Source: an uncultured bacterium
GTDB lineage: Bacteria > Cyanobacteriota > Vampirovibrionia > Gastranaerophilales > Gastranaerophilaceae
DNA: 21,845 nucleotides
Reading direction: 5' to 3'
NCBI GenBank assembly: GCA_945833895.1
Contig: CAMAGQ010000013.1
Span: forward strand, 1-21,845
The translations under genes and the position numbers were made by a program. How positions within the stretch are numbered: position 1 is the stretch's first letter; every line of letters begins with the position of its first letter. Positions 1 to 7,063 of the stretch are shown here, piece after piece. A model generated the notes under the pieces. It had not been told where the DNA came from, did not search any database, and saw only the letters and a list, made by a program, of their open reading frames with translations.

Positions 1-171
1 ACATTTTCTAAATTATACCCACTTTCCCTATTCCAAATTTATCCGTCAGGTTATAATGAGCAAGTCGGTTTTGTCTTTGTAACTTAACTGGATGGTTGTA
101 TTTTTTTGAGTAGTTTGGTGTAAAGATGCAATCGGTTTGATGATTTTAAACAGTGAGTTTGAGCATCTCAA

Positions 172-199
172 AATAAGTCGGGTTTATACCCGACTTATT
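172..199 (-). terminator. Hairpin terminator after pspA
   Basis: A perfect 12-bp stem (AATAAGTCGGGT pairing with ACCCGACTTATT) with a 4-base loop lies 36 bp past the pspA stop. Read on the minus strand the stem ends in TTATTTT, a short U-rich tail, so it fits an intrinsic terminator for the leftward operon. A second small hairpin (TTTGAG-CAT-CTCAAA, 158-172) abuts it. The remaining bases 1-157 hold no gene that I can support. Confidence 0.7.
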
Positions 200-234
200 A
201 ACGTACTGGCAGGGATGGTGTAAGCCTTGATTTG

Positions 235-972
235 TTACTCCAATTCTTTTTTCAAAGCATCAATATTATCATCCGGATTTGCAAGCAATTTCTGTTTCAT
301 TGCTTCTAATGCCTGTTGTATATCAACATCACTGCCTATTGCTTTGTTGATTTCATCATCAACTGAGGTTTCAATAAATGTAGTTTCCGCATAAGCTTCT
401 GCCAGGTTTTCTTCTGATTGGATTTTTGTTTTCATTTCTTCAATCATTGCCATTGTTGAATCAGAGCTGATCGTAGATAATTGTTGATTAACTTTTTTAG
501 TAGTTTTAGCTACTATAGCACGAGCCTTTAATGAAGTATATTCATTTTCTGATTCTTTAATTTTATTCTTAAGTTGCAAAACCTTTTTTTCCATAACTTC
601 AAGAGAGGAATCGTAATTCTTTATCTCACCTGTAAGTCTTTGTACTTCTTTTAGAGCTTCTTGTCTTTTCTTGAGAGCTTCTCCTGCAAGTCTGTCAGCT
701 TCTGCTGAATCAAGTTCTCCGTCCTTTGCTTTCTGTAAAAGTAGCATTGCTTTTTGTTCGTAATCGGCTGCGATTTGTTTTTTTACTTCCAAATCTTTTT
801 TAGCTCCGATTGCGATTGCTTTAATTTGAGCAACACTTTTCATTGATTCATCAAAATCTTTTTTTAAATCTCTGATACCTTGTTCAATCAGTTTTACTGG
901 ATCTTCAAATCTGTTAAGAAGGGCATGTGCCTCTGATTGAATAAATTTGAATAATTTTAAGACTAAATTCAT
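235..972 (-). CDS. pspA: PspA/IM30 (VIPP1) family membrane-stress protein
   Basis: The 245-residue protein is an almost continuous charged coiled coil of the PspA/IM30 (ESCRT-III-like) family, which coats and remodels the inner face of the cytoplasmic membrane. Residues 1-22 (MNLVLKLFKFIQSEAHALLN) form the hydrophobic/amphipathic helix 0. They are followed by the family hallmark F-E-D-P at about 22-25 and the long helices alpha1-alpha3 to about residue 150. The C-terminal part (about 160-245) is acidic and ends in a short helix after a 'LLANPDDNIDAL' linker. This tail makes it closer in length to VIPP1/IM30 than to the shortest PspAs, although which it is cannot be settled by eye. AAAGGA precedes the ATG, and the start overlaps the upstream J-domain gene by ATGA, implying translational coupling. 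No PspF, PspB or PspC gene is nearby, so regulation is not of the E. coli type here. Confidence 0.9.
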   Translation of the reverse strand: MNLVLKLFKFIQSEAHALLNRFEDPVKLIEQGIRDLKKDFDESMKSVAQIKAIAIGAKKDLEVKKQIAADYEQKAMLLLQKAKDGELDSAEADRLAGEALKKRQEALKEVQRLTGEIKNYDSSLEVMEKKVLQLKNKIKESENEYTSLKARAIVAKTTKKVNQQLSTISSDSTMAMIEEMKTKIQSEENLAEAYAETTFIETSVDDEINKAIGSDVDIQQALEAMKQKLLANPDDNIDALKKELE

Positions 973-1304
973 AAAAATTTCCTTTCAAAATATGTATAAG
1001 CTTCGTTAATTTGTCTTGTTACTTCCTGAGCCGCTTTTAACTTTTCAGGCTGATTTTGAAACATATCCGGATGATATTTTTTCAATAATTTTCTATATGC
1101 ACTTTTTATTTGTTTAAAATCAGCTCCGTATTCAACTTCGAGAATCTTATAATATTTTCTTTCAAGCTGATTTTCTTCATTCGGAATATCTTTTGAATCT
1201 TGAAAATAAGCATCTTCATAAGAATTGATATCAATTTCAGGTTCAACATTCTTGTGATTTATATTACTTTTAATTATATTCTTTATTCTTTTAAATAAAC
1301 TCAT
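969..1304 (-). CDS. Small J-domain protein with PspA-like N-terminal helix
   Basis: This 111-residue protein has its J domain at the C terminus (about 50-110). It contains helix II 'IKSAYRKLLKKYHPD' with the HPD tripeptide at 78-80, which is required to stimulate DnaK/Hsp70 ATPase, then helix III and a final helix. There is no G/F region, zinc finger or substrate-binding domain, so it is a class III (DnaJC-like) co-chaperone that targets Hsp70 to a specific client. The N terminus (1-16, MSLFKRIKNIIKSNIN) is amphipathic. It resembles helix 0 of PspA proteins, whose general form is M-x-L/I-F-x-R-h-x-x-h-h-x-x-N-I-N (h, hydrophobic). Residues 20-48 are acidic and probably a flexible linker. The ribosome site AAGGTG overlaps the stop codon of the helicase gene, and the stop overlaps the pspA start by 4 bp. 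The client is therefore probably PspA; that is inference. Confidence 0.87.
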   Translation of the reverse strand: MSLFKRIKNIIKSNINHKNVEPEIDINSYEDAYFQDSKDIPNEENQLERKYYKILEVEYGADFKQIKSAYRKLLKKYHPDMFQNQPEKLKAAQEVTRQINEAYTYFERKFL

Positions 1305-1313
1305 ACAAACACC

Positions 1314-3845
1314 TTAAATCCATATTCTGCTATTTTTAATTTGTGAGGTTTTTAAGATATTATATTTTGCCTGTAATAATTCTTTGTAACCATCTATGTT
1401 TTTTGTGAAAATAATATCAAATAATCCTAATTCCGCTTTTAAATATTTTACGAATAATTTGACATTTTTTGCTTTTGTACCAAGAATATGAGGAACTCCA
1501 AGATATTTTCCATTCTGTTTAAGAATATATCTGTAGGAATTATCAATTTTAAAAATCTCCTCAAAAGCTTTAATAAATATATTACGTTCGTAATTTGTGC
1601 AACCGGCTAAGGTTATATAAAAATCGTTTCCAACTTCTTTATTAACTTTCAGATTTAATTGATTGTAATAAGTTTTAATTATTGAAAGGTCGCTCAATGT
1701 TTTTAATAAACTTTTTGCAAAGTTTTCAAACATAGTTTGTTCAATAAAAATTTGATAATTCTTATCAATGATACTTTGATAATCACTGCTAATCCAACCG
1801 ATTTTTGACACCAGAGCAAGAATTGCTTTATTAAGTATATTTTTTTCTTTTGTTTGCTTATACAAACTGCTTGCATCAATAAGATTTTGTGCAAAACTAC
1901 ACCATTTCGGGATGGAACAAGTTATTACGGAAGTTTGTTTTTGATTATTTTCAATGACATCATATATGAGTGGAGCCATTTTAGACTCGGTAATTTCGCT
2001 TACATTAAAAACCTGTTTCCATTTGTTTTTTAAGTCTAATCTTTTGTTTGCAAGGTCTAAACAATTTTTGTTTAATTTTTCACAGTTTAGTTTTTCTAAA
2101 TCTAATCCGAGTCTTTCCAGTCCGTTCCTGATACGTTTTGTGTTGTTATAACTTATTCCTTCAAATGTTTTAAATCTTTTTTCAACGGTTACAAGATCAA
2201 AGATTTCATCGGAAGATTTGTCCAATGAAACAAGGTGCCATATATTTGAAGTTTTATCAGGATGATTTTTGTCAATTCTTAAAGCTCTTCCGCGCATTTG
2301 ATTTGAGAGCATAAAAGAGCCAACAACACTTGCAATAATAAGCGTATTGACACTTGGAGAATCCCAGCCTTCACCTAAAAGAGCCGCAGTTCCGATTATT
2401 ACGTTCATGTGTCCTTTTTCAAACAGCTCTGTTATAACTGAAACTATATCAACACTTCCGTAGGTTTCTACACGCAAATAATTCTTTCTAAACTCTGTCG
2501 TTAAAACCTTTTCAGCATCAATATTTTTATTCTTTAATATTTGATAAAGAGTTTCTTTAGCAGAAGCAGGTATAACAATTAATGTTCCTGTTAAGATTCC
2601 AATATTAATATTAGTTGGATACAGTTTTTCAAAAACCGAAAGAATATTTAATCCTTCTGAGTCGCCTTTGCCAATGTAATCCAATAGTACGACTTCTCTA
2701 AGATTTTTGTCTATATTTTTATATTCAAATTTTGTAATTTCTTGTATTGCGTTTAGTTTATTAAGGCTTCTGGCATGCAGTTTCCTAAAATCCGTTTTAC
2801 CGCAAAAGTCTACCTTATTACCGTTTATGAGTTTTAATTCTTTTAATTTGCTTTTAATCGGCACGGTATTTTTGAAATGTTGTTTAAATTTTCCAAATAT
2901 TCCGTTAAAGAGTTTTTCAGCTTTTGCGTAAGTAAAATCCGAAAAGTTTTCGATTTCTATTCCTAAAAATTCTGCAATATATCTTGCCTCAATACTAAGA
3001 GAATCAATATATAAAAGACAAGAAACAAGAGTTGTTGTAAAATCCACATCCTCATAAATGAGCTCTGTTTTGTCCTCTAAATCATTTATAAACGGAGAAG
3101 ACTCCAGGGTGTAAGAAACATCAGGGATTTGTTTGATATAGTTAAAAAAAGCCTGTCTGCGTTCGCTAAACTCTGCAATTTTTGCAAGTTCTTGTCCTGT
3201 TAGTTCGGAAAAATATATTAAATCCTGATGCGGACATAAATCACCTGCTTTTACAAGTTCGGGAATTGATATTTCAGCATCAACAGGCCCGCATAAAGTA
3301 CTATAATTATTCCACTCGGAGGGAGAAACATCATAAGGCGGGGTTCCTGTAAGTGAAACAACTCTAAAGTTTTTGCTCTTGAGTTCTTTGCATAAATTAT
3401 GCAGAGTTGAATACCATTCAGTTCTCAGATGATGTGCTTCATCAAGAACAAGAGTTTCTACTCCCTGTTTTTTAAGGTCATTGAAAAATTTTTCGCGTCT
3501 TTCTTGTTCTTTATACAGGGTATGAATATTTTGATAGGTGGAAATTGTTATAACCCCGATGTTTTCAATATCATCACTGATAAACCCATCTTCCGGCACT
3601 TCGTTTAAAAAATTATCGACAATCCGTTGTTTCCACTGGTTTTTAATAGTAATTGTCGGAGCCAGAATAAGTGCGGGATGTTTTAATCTTGCAAGAACTT
3701 CAATCCCTAAAGTTGTTTTACCGGCACCTGGGGGTGCAACAATATTCAACTTAGCATCGGCAAGATGATATTCCAGTTCATACAACACTCTTTGTTGGTA
3801 TGAACGCCATTTCCCATTGAACTTTAGATTGAGAGTACCTTGCAT
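1314..3845 (-). CDS. DEAH-type superfamily 2 helicase
   Basis: The 843-residue protein has all core SF2 helicase motifs. There is a Q-like element (WRSYQQRV, 13-20), Walker A APPGAGKTT (37-45), motif Ia LAPTITIKNQW (61-71), DEAH box VLDEAHHL (133-140) and motif III SLTGTPP (164-170). The second RecA lobe carries motif V 'GEGWDSPSVN' (491-500) and motif VI 'QMRGRALR' (516-523). It resembles the type III restriction 'res subunit'/SSL2-like helicases (COG1061 type) that act on double-stranded nucleic acid. About 200 residues (roughly 210-410) separate the lobes, and a C-terminal region of about 250 residues has no domain I recognise and no nuclease motif that I can see. It is first gene of the unit with the J-domain protein and pspA (9-bp gap). 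The ATG has no clear Shine-Dalgarno sequence. Substrate and role are unknown; a defence or stress function is possible but unproven. Confidence 0.85.
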   Translation of the reverse strand: MQGTLNLKFNGKWRSYQQRVLYELEYHLADAKLNIVAPPGAGKTTLGIEVLARLKHPALILAPTITIKNQWKQRIVDNFLNEVPEDGFISDDIENIGVITISTYQNIHTLYKEQERREKFFNDLKKQGVETLVLDEAHHLRTEWYSTLHNLCKELKSKNFRVVSLTGTPPYDVSPSEWNNYSTLCGPVDAEISIPELVKAGDLCPHQDLIYFSELTGQELAKIAEFSERRQAFFNYIKQIPDVSYTLESSPFINDLEDKTELIYEDVDFTTTLVSCLLYIDSLSIEARYIAEFLGIEIENFSDFTYAKAEKLFNGIFGKFKQHFKNTVPIKSKLKELKLINGNKVDFCGKTDFRKLHARSLNKLNAIQEITKFEYKNIDKNLREVVLLDYIGKGDSEGLNILSVFEKLYPTNINIGILTGTLIVIPASAKETLYQILKNKNIDAEKVLTTEFRKNYLRVETYGSVDIVSVITELFEKGHMNVIIGTAALLGEGWDSPSVNTLIIASVVGSFMLSNQMRGRALRIDKNHPDKTSNIWHLVSLDKSSDEIFDLVTVEKRFKTFEGISYNNTKRIRNGLERLGLDLEKLNCEKLNKNCLDLANKRLDLKNKWKQVFNVSEITESKMAPLIYDVIENNQKQTSVITCSIPKWCSFAQNLIDASSLYKQTKEKNILNKAILALVSKIGWISSDYQSIIDKNYQIFIEQTMFENFAKSLLKTLSDLSIIKTYYNQLNLKVNKEVGNDFYITLAGCTNYERNIFIKAFEEIFKIDNSYRYILKQNGKYLGVPHILGTKAKNVKLFVKYLKAELGLFDIIFTKNIDGYKELLQAKYNILKTSQIKNSRIWI

Positions 3846-3851
3846 AATATG

Positions 3852-3857
3852 ATTATA
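3852..3857 (-). promoter_or_regulatory. TATAAT directly upstream of helicase start
   Basis: On the minus strand a perfect TATAAT ends 6 bp before the helicase ATG, and no Shine-Dalgarno sequence lies between. If it is the -10 box, transcription would begin at or near the A of the ATG and the mRNA would be leaderless. No convincing -35 box is seen, and TATAAT is common by chance in such AT-rich DNA. Confidence 0.25.
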
Positions 3858-3890
3858 TGAAATTTTGTAGATTTATGTATCATTCATAAG

Positions 3891-3908
3891 TTGTAAATTA
3901 ATTTACAA
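3891..3908. promoter_or_regulatory. Perfect 18-bp palindrome upstream of helicase operon, candidate operator
   Basis: TTGTAAATTAATTTACAA is a perfect dyad of 9+9 bases, 46-63 bp before the helicase ATG, where an operator overlapping a promoter would sit. No regulator gene adjoins it. AT-rich palindromes arise by chance more easily than GC-rich ones, but 18 bases without a mismatch is notable. I do not match it to a known box with confidence. Confidence 0.4.
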
Positions 3909-3927
3909 GGCAATTGGGGTTTATTTG

Positions 3928-4089
3928 AGACTTTTGAAATGTAATCAATTAGCCTGTATTACCGAACGTGTTTGAGTTTTAGCAATTTTATGCGAATTGA
4001 CTGAAATTGCTCAAATAGGTCTTTTATTACTCTTTTTGTCCCTCAAAAGTCTAATCTGAATTCTAATAAATAGTCAAAACTCAAACACG
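3928..4089. repeat. Interleaved inverted repeats
   Basis: Three perfect inverted pairs lie in 162 bp: AGACTTTTGA (3928-3937) with TCAAAAGTCT (4043-4052); CGTGTTTGAGTTTT (3967-3980) with AAAACTCAAACACG (4076-4089); and AGCAATTT (3981-3988) with AAATTGCT (4004-4011). The last nests within the second, and the first interleaves with the second. No reading frame of note overlaps them. They could be a decayed MITE-like element or a structured RNA or regulatory region. I see no clear target-site duplication. Confidence 0.5.
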
Positions 4090-4412
4090 CTCTATATTTT
4101 GGGATGGTAAAAATAAGACAAAATGTCTCATTTGAAATTGCAAATTTTCAAGTCTGAAGCAAGGTGGAAGTGTTTATAACATTTGAATAGTAGTAAAATT
4201 TGCATTCGAAATACATTACAAAACAATATAAACTTACTCCGAAATCTATCATTTTCAGTCAAGAATTTTCTTCAAATTATCATATTCTTGTGGTAAACTT
4301 GGTGTTATTGATTGAAAATCTTTTGTGTATTCTGTGTGAAGCATGCAAAGAAAAAGTTCCAGAACTGGAACTACTGGAACAATTTCTTAAATAACATCTA
4401 AGGGTACAAAGT
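4090..4412. other. Gene-free stretch with no supported gene
   Basis: No convincing gene is present. A TTG-started frame at 4200-4394 (64 codons, plus strand) lacks an ATG and a ribosome site, and I do not call it. The stretch has a near-perfect dyad AGTTCCAGAACTGGAACT at 4355-4372, followed directly by a further CTGGAAC copy. A weak promoter-like pair (TTCAAA at 4271, TAAACT at 4294, 17-bp spacing, plus strand) precedes it. Confidence 0.4.
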
Positions 4413-4445
4413 GCAACTCTAAAAAGAACCATTTTTTAGGGTTGC
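4413..4445. terminator. 13-bp hairpin downstream of cca
   Basis: GCAACTCTAAAAA pairs with TTTTTAGGGTTGC (one G-T wobble) around a 7-base loop, 18 bp past the cca stop. An outer AAGGG/CCCTT pairing can extend it. Neither strand has a U-run after the stem, so it is either a weak terminator or an RNA-stabilising 3' structure for the rsmE-cca message. The stem core resembles the two-way terminator at 15842-15877 (CCCTA/TAGGG). Confidence 0.4.
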
Positions 4446-4462
4446 CCCTTCATGCTTATTAT

Positions 4463-5911
4463 TTACGATTTTTCTTGATTTGTCAATCGTGTTGAATTTA
4501 TAGAAGAATATTTTTTTATAAAATTAATGGCTTCTTCTTTTGTCGTAATATCGCCTGAAAGTTGGGCTTCTTTGAGTTCATTAAGTAGTTTGCCTAAAAA
4601 AGGTGATGGTTTTATGTCTAAAATTTCCATAATTTCGTTGCCGTCTAAAAGTTTTGGCAAGGGCTTAATATTTTTCTTTGCCTCAAGGCAAAAGTTCATC
4701 AAATTATTTAATGCGTTTATATTTTCAGTGACAATTTCTTGCGTAATTTCAGGGCCTTGAGCGGACAGTCTGTCTGCTTGAGCGATTAGAATGTTGTCGA
4801 TTGCGTTTTCTTCCGATTTTCGCAGATATCTCATCATTATTTTTTCGTTAACTTCGGGAGCAGACACAACAGCGGTCGGGTACATGTGTTTTTTTATTAT
4901 GTACGAAATATAGTCGATTTGTTTGTTTGAAAAACACAACTTTTTTAATAGCGGAACAGATAACTTTTCGCCTACGCTGTCGTGCTTTATGAACCTGTGA
5001 CGTTTTGTATCTTCTTCAATTGTCCAGGTGGAAGGCTTGCCGATATCGTGCAGGAAACAGGCAAGTTTCAGATGTGCAAGCCTTGAAAATCCGCCAAAAT
5101 CGACCCTGTTCAGGTGGTCTTGAACTTCTGCCGATGATTTTTCGTATAGAATTTGTACTTGTTTTACCGTTTCAATACAGTGGTTGAACAAATCCAAATG
5201 GTGATGCTGATTAGGCGGAATTTGTTTTAACTCTTTAACTATCGGGAAGATTTCTTCAAGTAATTTCGTTTTATCCATTAAAATCAGGCTTTCTGTGCAA
5301 TATTTCCCGCTAAAAAGTTTCATCAGCTCATATTCAACGCGTTCTTTTGCGGGGATGCTTATCAGTTGGCGATGTTTCGAAACGTTTTCAAGAAGACTGT
5401 CTGCAACATCAAACCCAAGAGTTGCGTGAAATCTGAAAACTCTCAAAAGTCGCAGCGGGTCATCCGTGAAATTTTCCTCAGTGTTTTCTCTCAAAATTTT
5501 GTTTTGTAAATCCTCAACTCCGACTTCGCAAACCTCAGGAATTTCAAGCGTGCGAATGTTTACGGCGATTGAATTTATCGTCAAATCTCTGCGTTTTATG
5601 TCGCAATTTAGTGAACTTTCGATTGGATTTGTGATATCAAGAAAATTAATTTTATCGGGTAAAACCACACGGTAAATTTTATTTTCTTCATCAAGTGGAA
5701 TAAATTTCCCGCCGAAAAAGTCTGCAACTTTGCGGGAAAAAGTTCTTGCATCTTCATCAATTACAATCAAATCACGGTCGGTAGAGGTTTTGCCAAGCAA
5801 AAAATCCCGAACACATCCGCCGACAAGGTATATTTCGTTGTCAAAGAAACTTGCGATGTTATTTAAAATATCATCATTTTTTATTTTATCTGTTAAAATT
5901 TGCGTATTCAT
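4463..5911 (-). CDS. cca: tRNA nucleotidyltransferase with HD domain (CCA-adding family)
   Basis: This 482-residue class II tRNA nucleotidyltransferase builds or repairs the 3' CCA end of tRNA. The nucleotidyltransferase head is clear: LVGGCVRDFLLG (29-40), the metal-binding pair D45-x-D47 in STDRDL, RRDLTINSIA (107-116, including the nucleotide-handling RRD) and DPLRLLRVFRF (151-161). A C-terminal HD phosphohydrolase-like domain follows, with FLHDIGKP (286-293) and downstream histidines, as in many bacterial family members. Some bacteria, including cyanobacterial relatives, divide the work between CC-adding and A-adding enzymes. Whether this one adds all three bases cannot be decided from the motifs I can read. 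The start lies inside the end of rsmE (26-bp overlap), so the two are cotranscribed and probably translationally coupled. Confidence 0.9.
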   Translation of the reverse strand: MNTQILTDKIKNDDILNNIASFFDNEIYLVGGCVRDFLLGKTSTDRDLIVIDEDARTFSRKVADFFGGKFIPLDEENKIYRVVLPDKINFLDITNPIESSLNCDIKRRDLTINSIAVNIRTLEIPEVCEVGVEDLQNKILRENTEENFTDDPLRLLRVFRFHATLGFDVADSLLENVSKHRQLISIPAKERVEYELMKLFSGKYCTESLILMDKTKLLEEIFPIVKELKQIPPNQHHHLDLFNHCIETVKQVQILYEKSSAEVQDHLNRVDFGGFSRLAHLKLACFLHDIGKPSTWTIEEDTKRHRFIKHDSVGEKLSVPLLKKLCFSNKQIDYISYIIKKHMYPTAVVSAPEVNEKIMMRYLRKSEENAIDNILIAQADRLSAQGPEITQEIVTENINALNNLMNFCLEAKKNIKPLPKLLDGNEIMEILDIKPSPFLGKLLNELKEAQLSGDITTKEEAINFIKKYSSINSTRLTNQEKS

Positions 5912-6629
5912 AAATTATATTTCCCAAACCTACAGTCACAGCGGTTTCTGCCCGTAAAATCAGACTTCCGAGAGTTAGCATTTCTAAATTTTTGGACTTA
6001 AAATAATCAAATTCGTTTTGAGAAAATCCGCCTTCGGGGCCGATAATGACAAGAACTTTTTCCCTGCTTTTTATCGGTGAGGTTTGGAACGATTCTCTTA
6101 TGGTTTTGTCTGCAATTCGTTCACAAAAGACGATAATTTTGTCAAATTTTTCATTGTTCAGCAACGTTTTAAGATTAGTACAGTCAAAGCATTGCGGAAT
6201 TTTTGCACGCTCGCATTGTTTTGAAGATTCGTACATAATTTTTTGCCATTTTGGAATTTTTTTGTCGATAACAGAACGAGCCAAGGCACAATTATCCGTG
6301 ATTATCGGATAAACGCCAGAAACGCCGAGTTCTGTGGCTTTTTCGATTACGAGGTTTTGAGCATCCGACCTTAGTGGGCTTTGTGCAAGAAATAATTCAA
6401 AATCCAGATAGCGTTTTGACGGGTATGATTTTTCGATATTTGCCAAAATTTTGCTGTTAGTAATTTCTGTGATTATGGTTTCATATTGAATTTGGTTTTC
6501 GTCAAGCAGCAGCAGTTTTTCGCCGGCACGCGAGCGCAGCGAGCGTGCTATGTGGTGATAGTTTTCTTTGTCTGAAATTTCTACTGTGTTATTGTTAATT
6601 TGACTTGATTTAATAAAAAAATGCGGCAT
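5886..6629 (-). CDS. rsmE: 16S rRNA m3U1498 methyltransferase
   Basis: This 247-residue SPOUT-class enzyme methylates U1498 of 16S rRNA in the assembled small subunit, using S-adenosylmethionine. An N-terminal PUA-like domain occupies residues 1-70. The trefoil-knot domain follows, with 'VIEKATELGV' (94-103), the SAM-binding loop IGPEGGFSQNE (196-206) and the knot motif LGSLILRAETAV (220-231). I start it at ATG 6629 because AAAGGA lies just upstream and the protein then begins MPHFF, normal for the family. An open frame continues 67 codons further upstream, but that extension translates an intergenic repeat (see the repeat at 6754-6836) and is not part of the gene. It is the first gene of the rsmE-cca pair. 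Confidence 0.9.
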   Translation of the reverse strand: MPHFFIKSSQINNNTVEISDKENYHHIARSLRSRAGEKLLLLDENQIQYETIITEITNSKILANIEKSYPSKRYLDFELFLAQSPLRSDAQNLVIEKATELGVSGVYPIITDNCALARSVIDKKIPKWQKIMYESSKQCERAKIPQCFDCTNLKTLLNNEKFDKIIVFCERIADKTIRESFQTSPIKSREKVLVIIGPEGGFSQNEFDYFKSKNLEMLTLGSLILRAETAVTVGLGNIIYEYANFNR

Positions 6630-6711
6630 ATCTTGTCCTTTTTTATAATTAAATATTAGCACAAAAGATAATGCCGTAAATGTTGTGAAATTTTTCAGAA
6701 ATTGAATACTT

Positions 6712-6736
6712 TTCCCTCTCACACTGGGAGGGGGAA
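6712..6736. repeat. Small G/C-rich palindromic repeat
   Basis: TTCCCTCTC ... GGGAGGGGGAA forms a hairpin-like inverted repeat in otherwise AT-rich spacer DNA. It resembles the G/C-rich elements at 6844-6893 and 11405-11520 and so is probably a fragment of the same intergenic family. Confidence 0.45.
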
Positions 6737-6753
6737 TACGAAATAAATTTTCC

Positions 6754-6836
6754 GTCATTCTGAGCGAAGCGAAGAATCTATTTAATATATAAATCTTGTC
6801 AGGGATTCTTTGGTCGTTGTACTCCCTCAAAATGAC
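6754..6836. repeat. Intergenic repeat with GTCATTCTGAG terminal inverted repeats
   Basis: The element runs from GTCATTCTGAGCGAAGCG to CTCAAAATGAC. Its ends are inverted repeats with one mismatch over 11 bp, and a second inner pair is AAGAATCT/GGATTCTT. This type of sequence is a common non-coding repeat in many bacterial genomes and is notorious for being translated into spurious '(R)FFASLRMT' peptides. That peptide is what the false N-terminal extension of rsmE would encode here. A decayed right half of a second copy is at 6971-7004. Confidence 0.7.
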
Positions 6837-6843
6837 AAATTTA

Positions 6844-6893
6844 CCCTACCCTTGAGGGAGGGTCGAAATCTTTGATTTCGGGGTGGGGTTTTT
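6844..6893. repeat. G/C-rich palindromic intergenic repeat
   Basis: CCCTACCCTTGAGGGAGGGTCG is followed by a perfect small hairpin CGAAATC-TTT-GATTTCG (6864-6880) and GGGGTGGGGTTTTT. The CCCTTGA-GGGAGGG and GGGGTGGGGT blocks recur in the spacer at 11490-11520, so this is a dispersed family. The trailing T-run could let it act as a terminator on the plus strand. Confidence 0.6.
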
Positions 6894-6923
6894 ATAAAAT
6901 ATTGCGAGGTCGCTCGATTATGC

Positions 6924-7004
6924 GATGCTGAAACAAGTTCAGCATGACGCTGTAGGTTGTGTTTTGCAATGGATTCTTCGAGCGTTGAACTTTCTCAAAA
7001 TGAC
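6924..7004. repeat. Decayed repeat copy with GATGCTGAA/TTCAGCATGAC hairpin
   Basis: A hairpin ATGCTGAA-ACAAG-TTCAGCAT (6925-6945) runs into GAC. The segment then ends at GGATTCTTCG ... CTCAAAATGAC (6971-7004), which matches the right arm of the element at 6754-6836. It looks like a mosaic or decayed member of the same intergenic repeat class, with no coding content. Confidence 0.5.
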
Positions 7005-7025
7005 TCTATTTGTGTAGCGATGTGG

Positions 7026-7052
7026 ATGTGGTAAATCTATGATTTACCGCAT
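7026..7052. repeat. Hairpin at downstream end of remnant frame
   Basis: ATGTGGTAAATC and GATTTACCGCAT pair over 12 bp (one G-T wobble) around a TAT loop, 12 bp beyond the stop of the minus-strand frame at 7064-7186. It may be another part of the repeat cluster or a terminator stem; on the minus strand no U-run follows it. Confidence 0.4.
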
Positions 7053-7063
7053 CAATAGTATCA

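Noticed and set aside
1314..3845. Helicase as the R subunit of a restriction-modification system
   Set aside because: No methylase or nuclease motif is present in the gene or beside it.
4200..4394. 64-codon frame on the plus strand
   Set aside because: It has only a TTG start, no ATG and no ribosome site, and contains a dyad in its 3' part. The composition is not convincing enough to call a gene.
6630..6830. 67-residue N-terminal extension of RsmE
   Set aside because: It translates an intergenic repeat (RFFASLRMT type), whereas ATG 6629 has AAAGGA and gives a normal RsmE N terminus.
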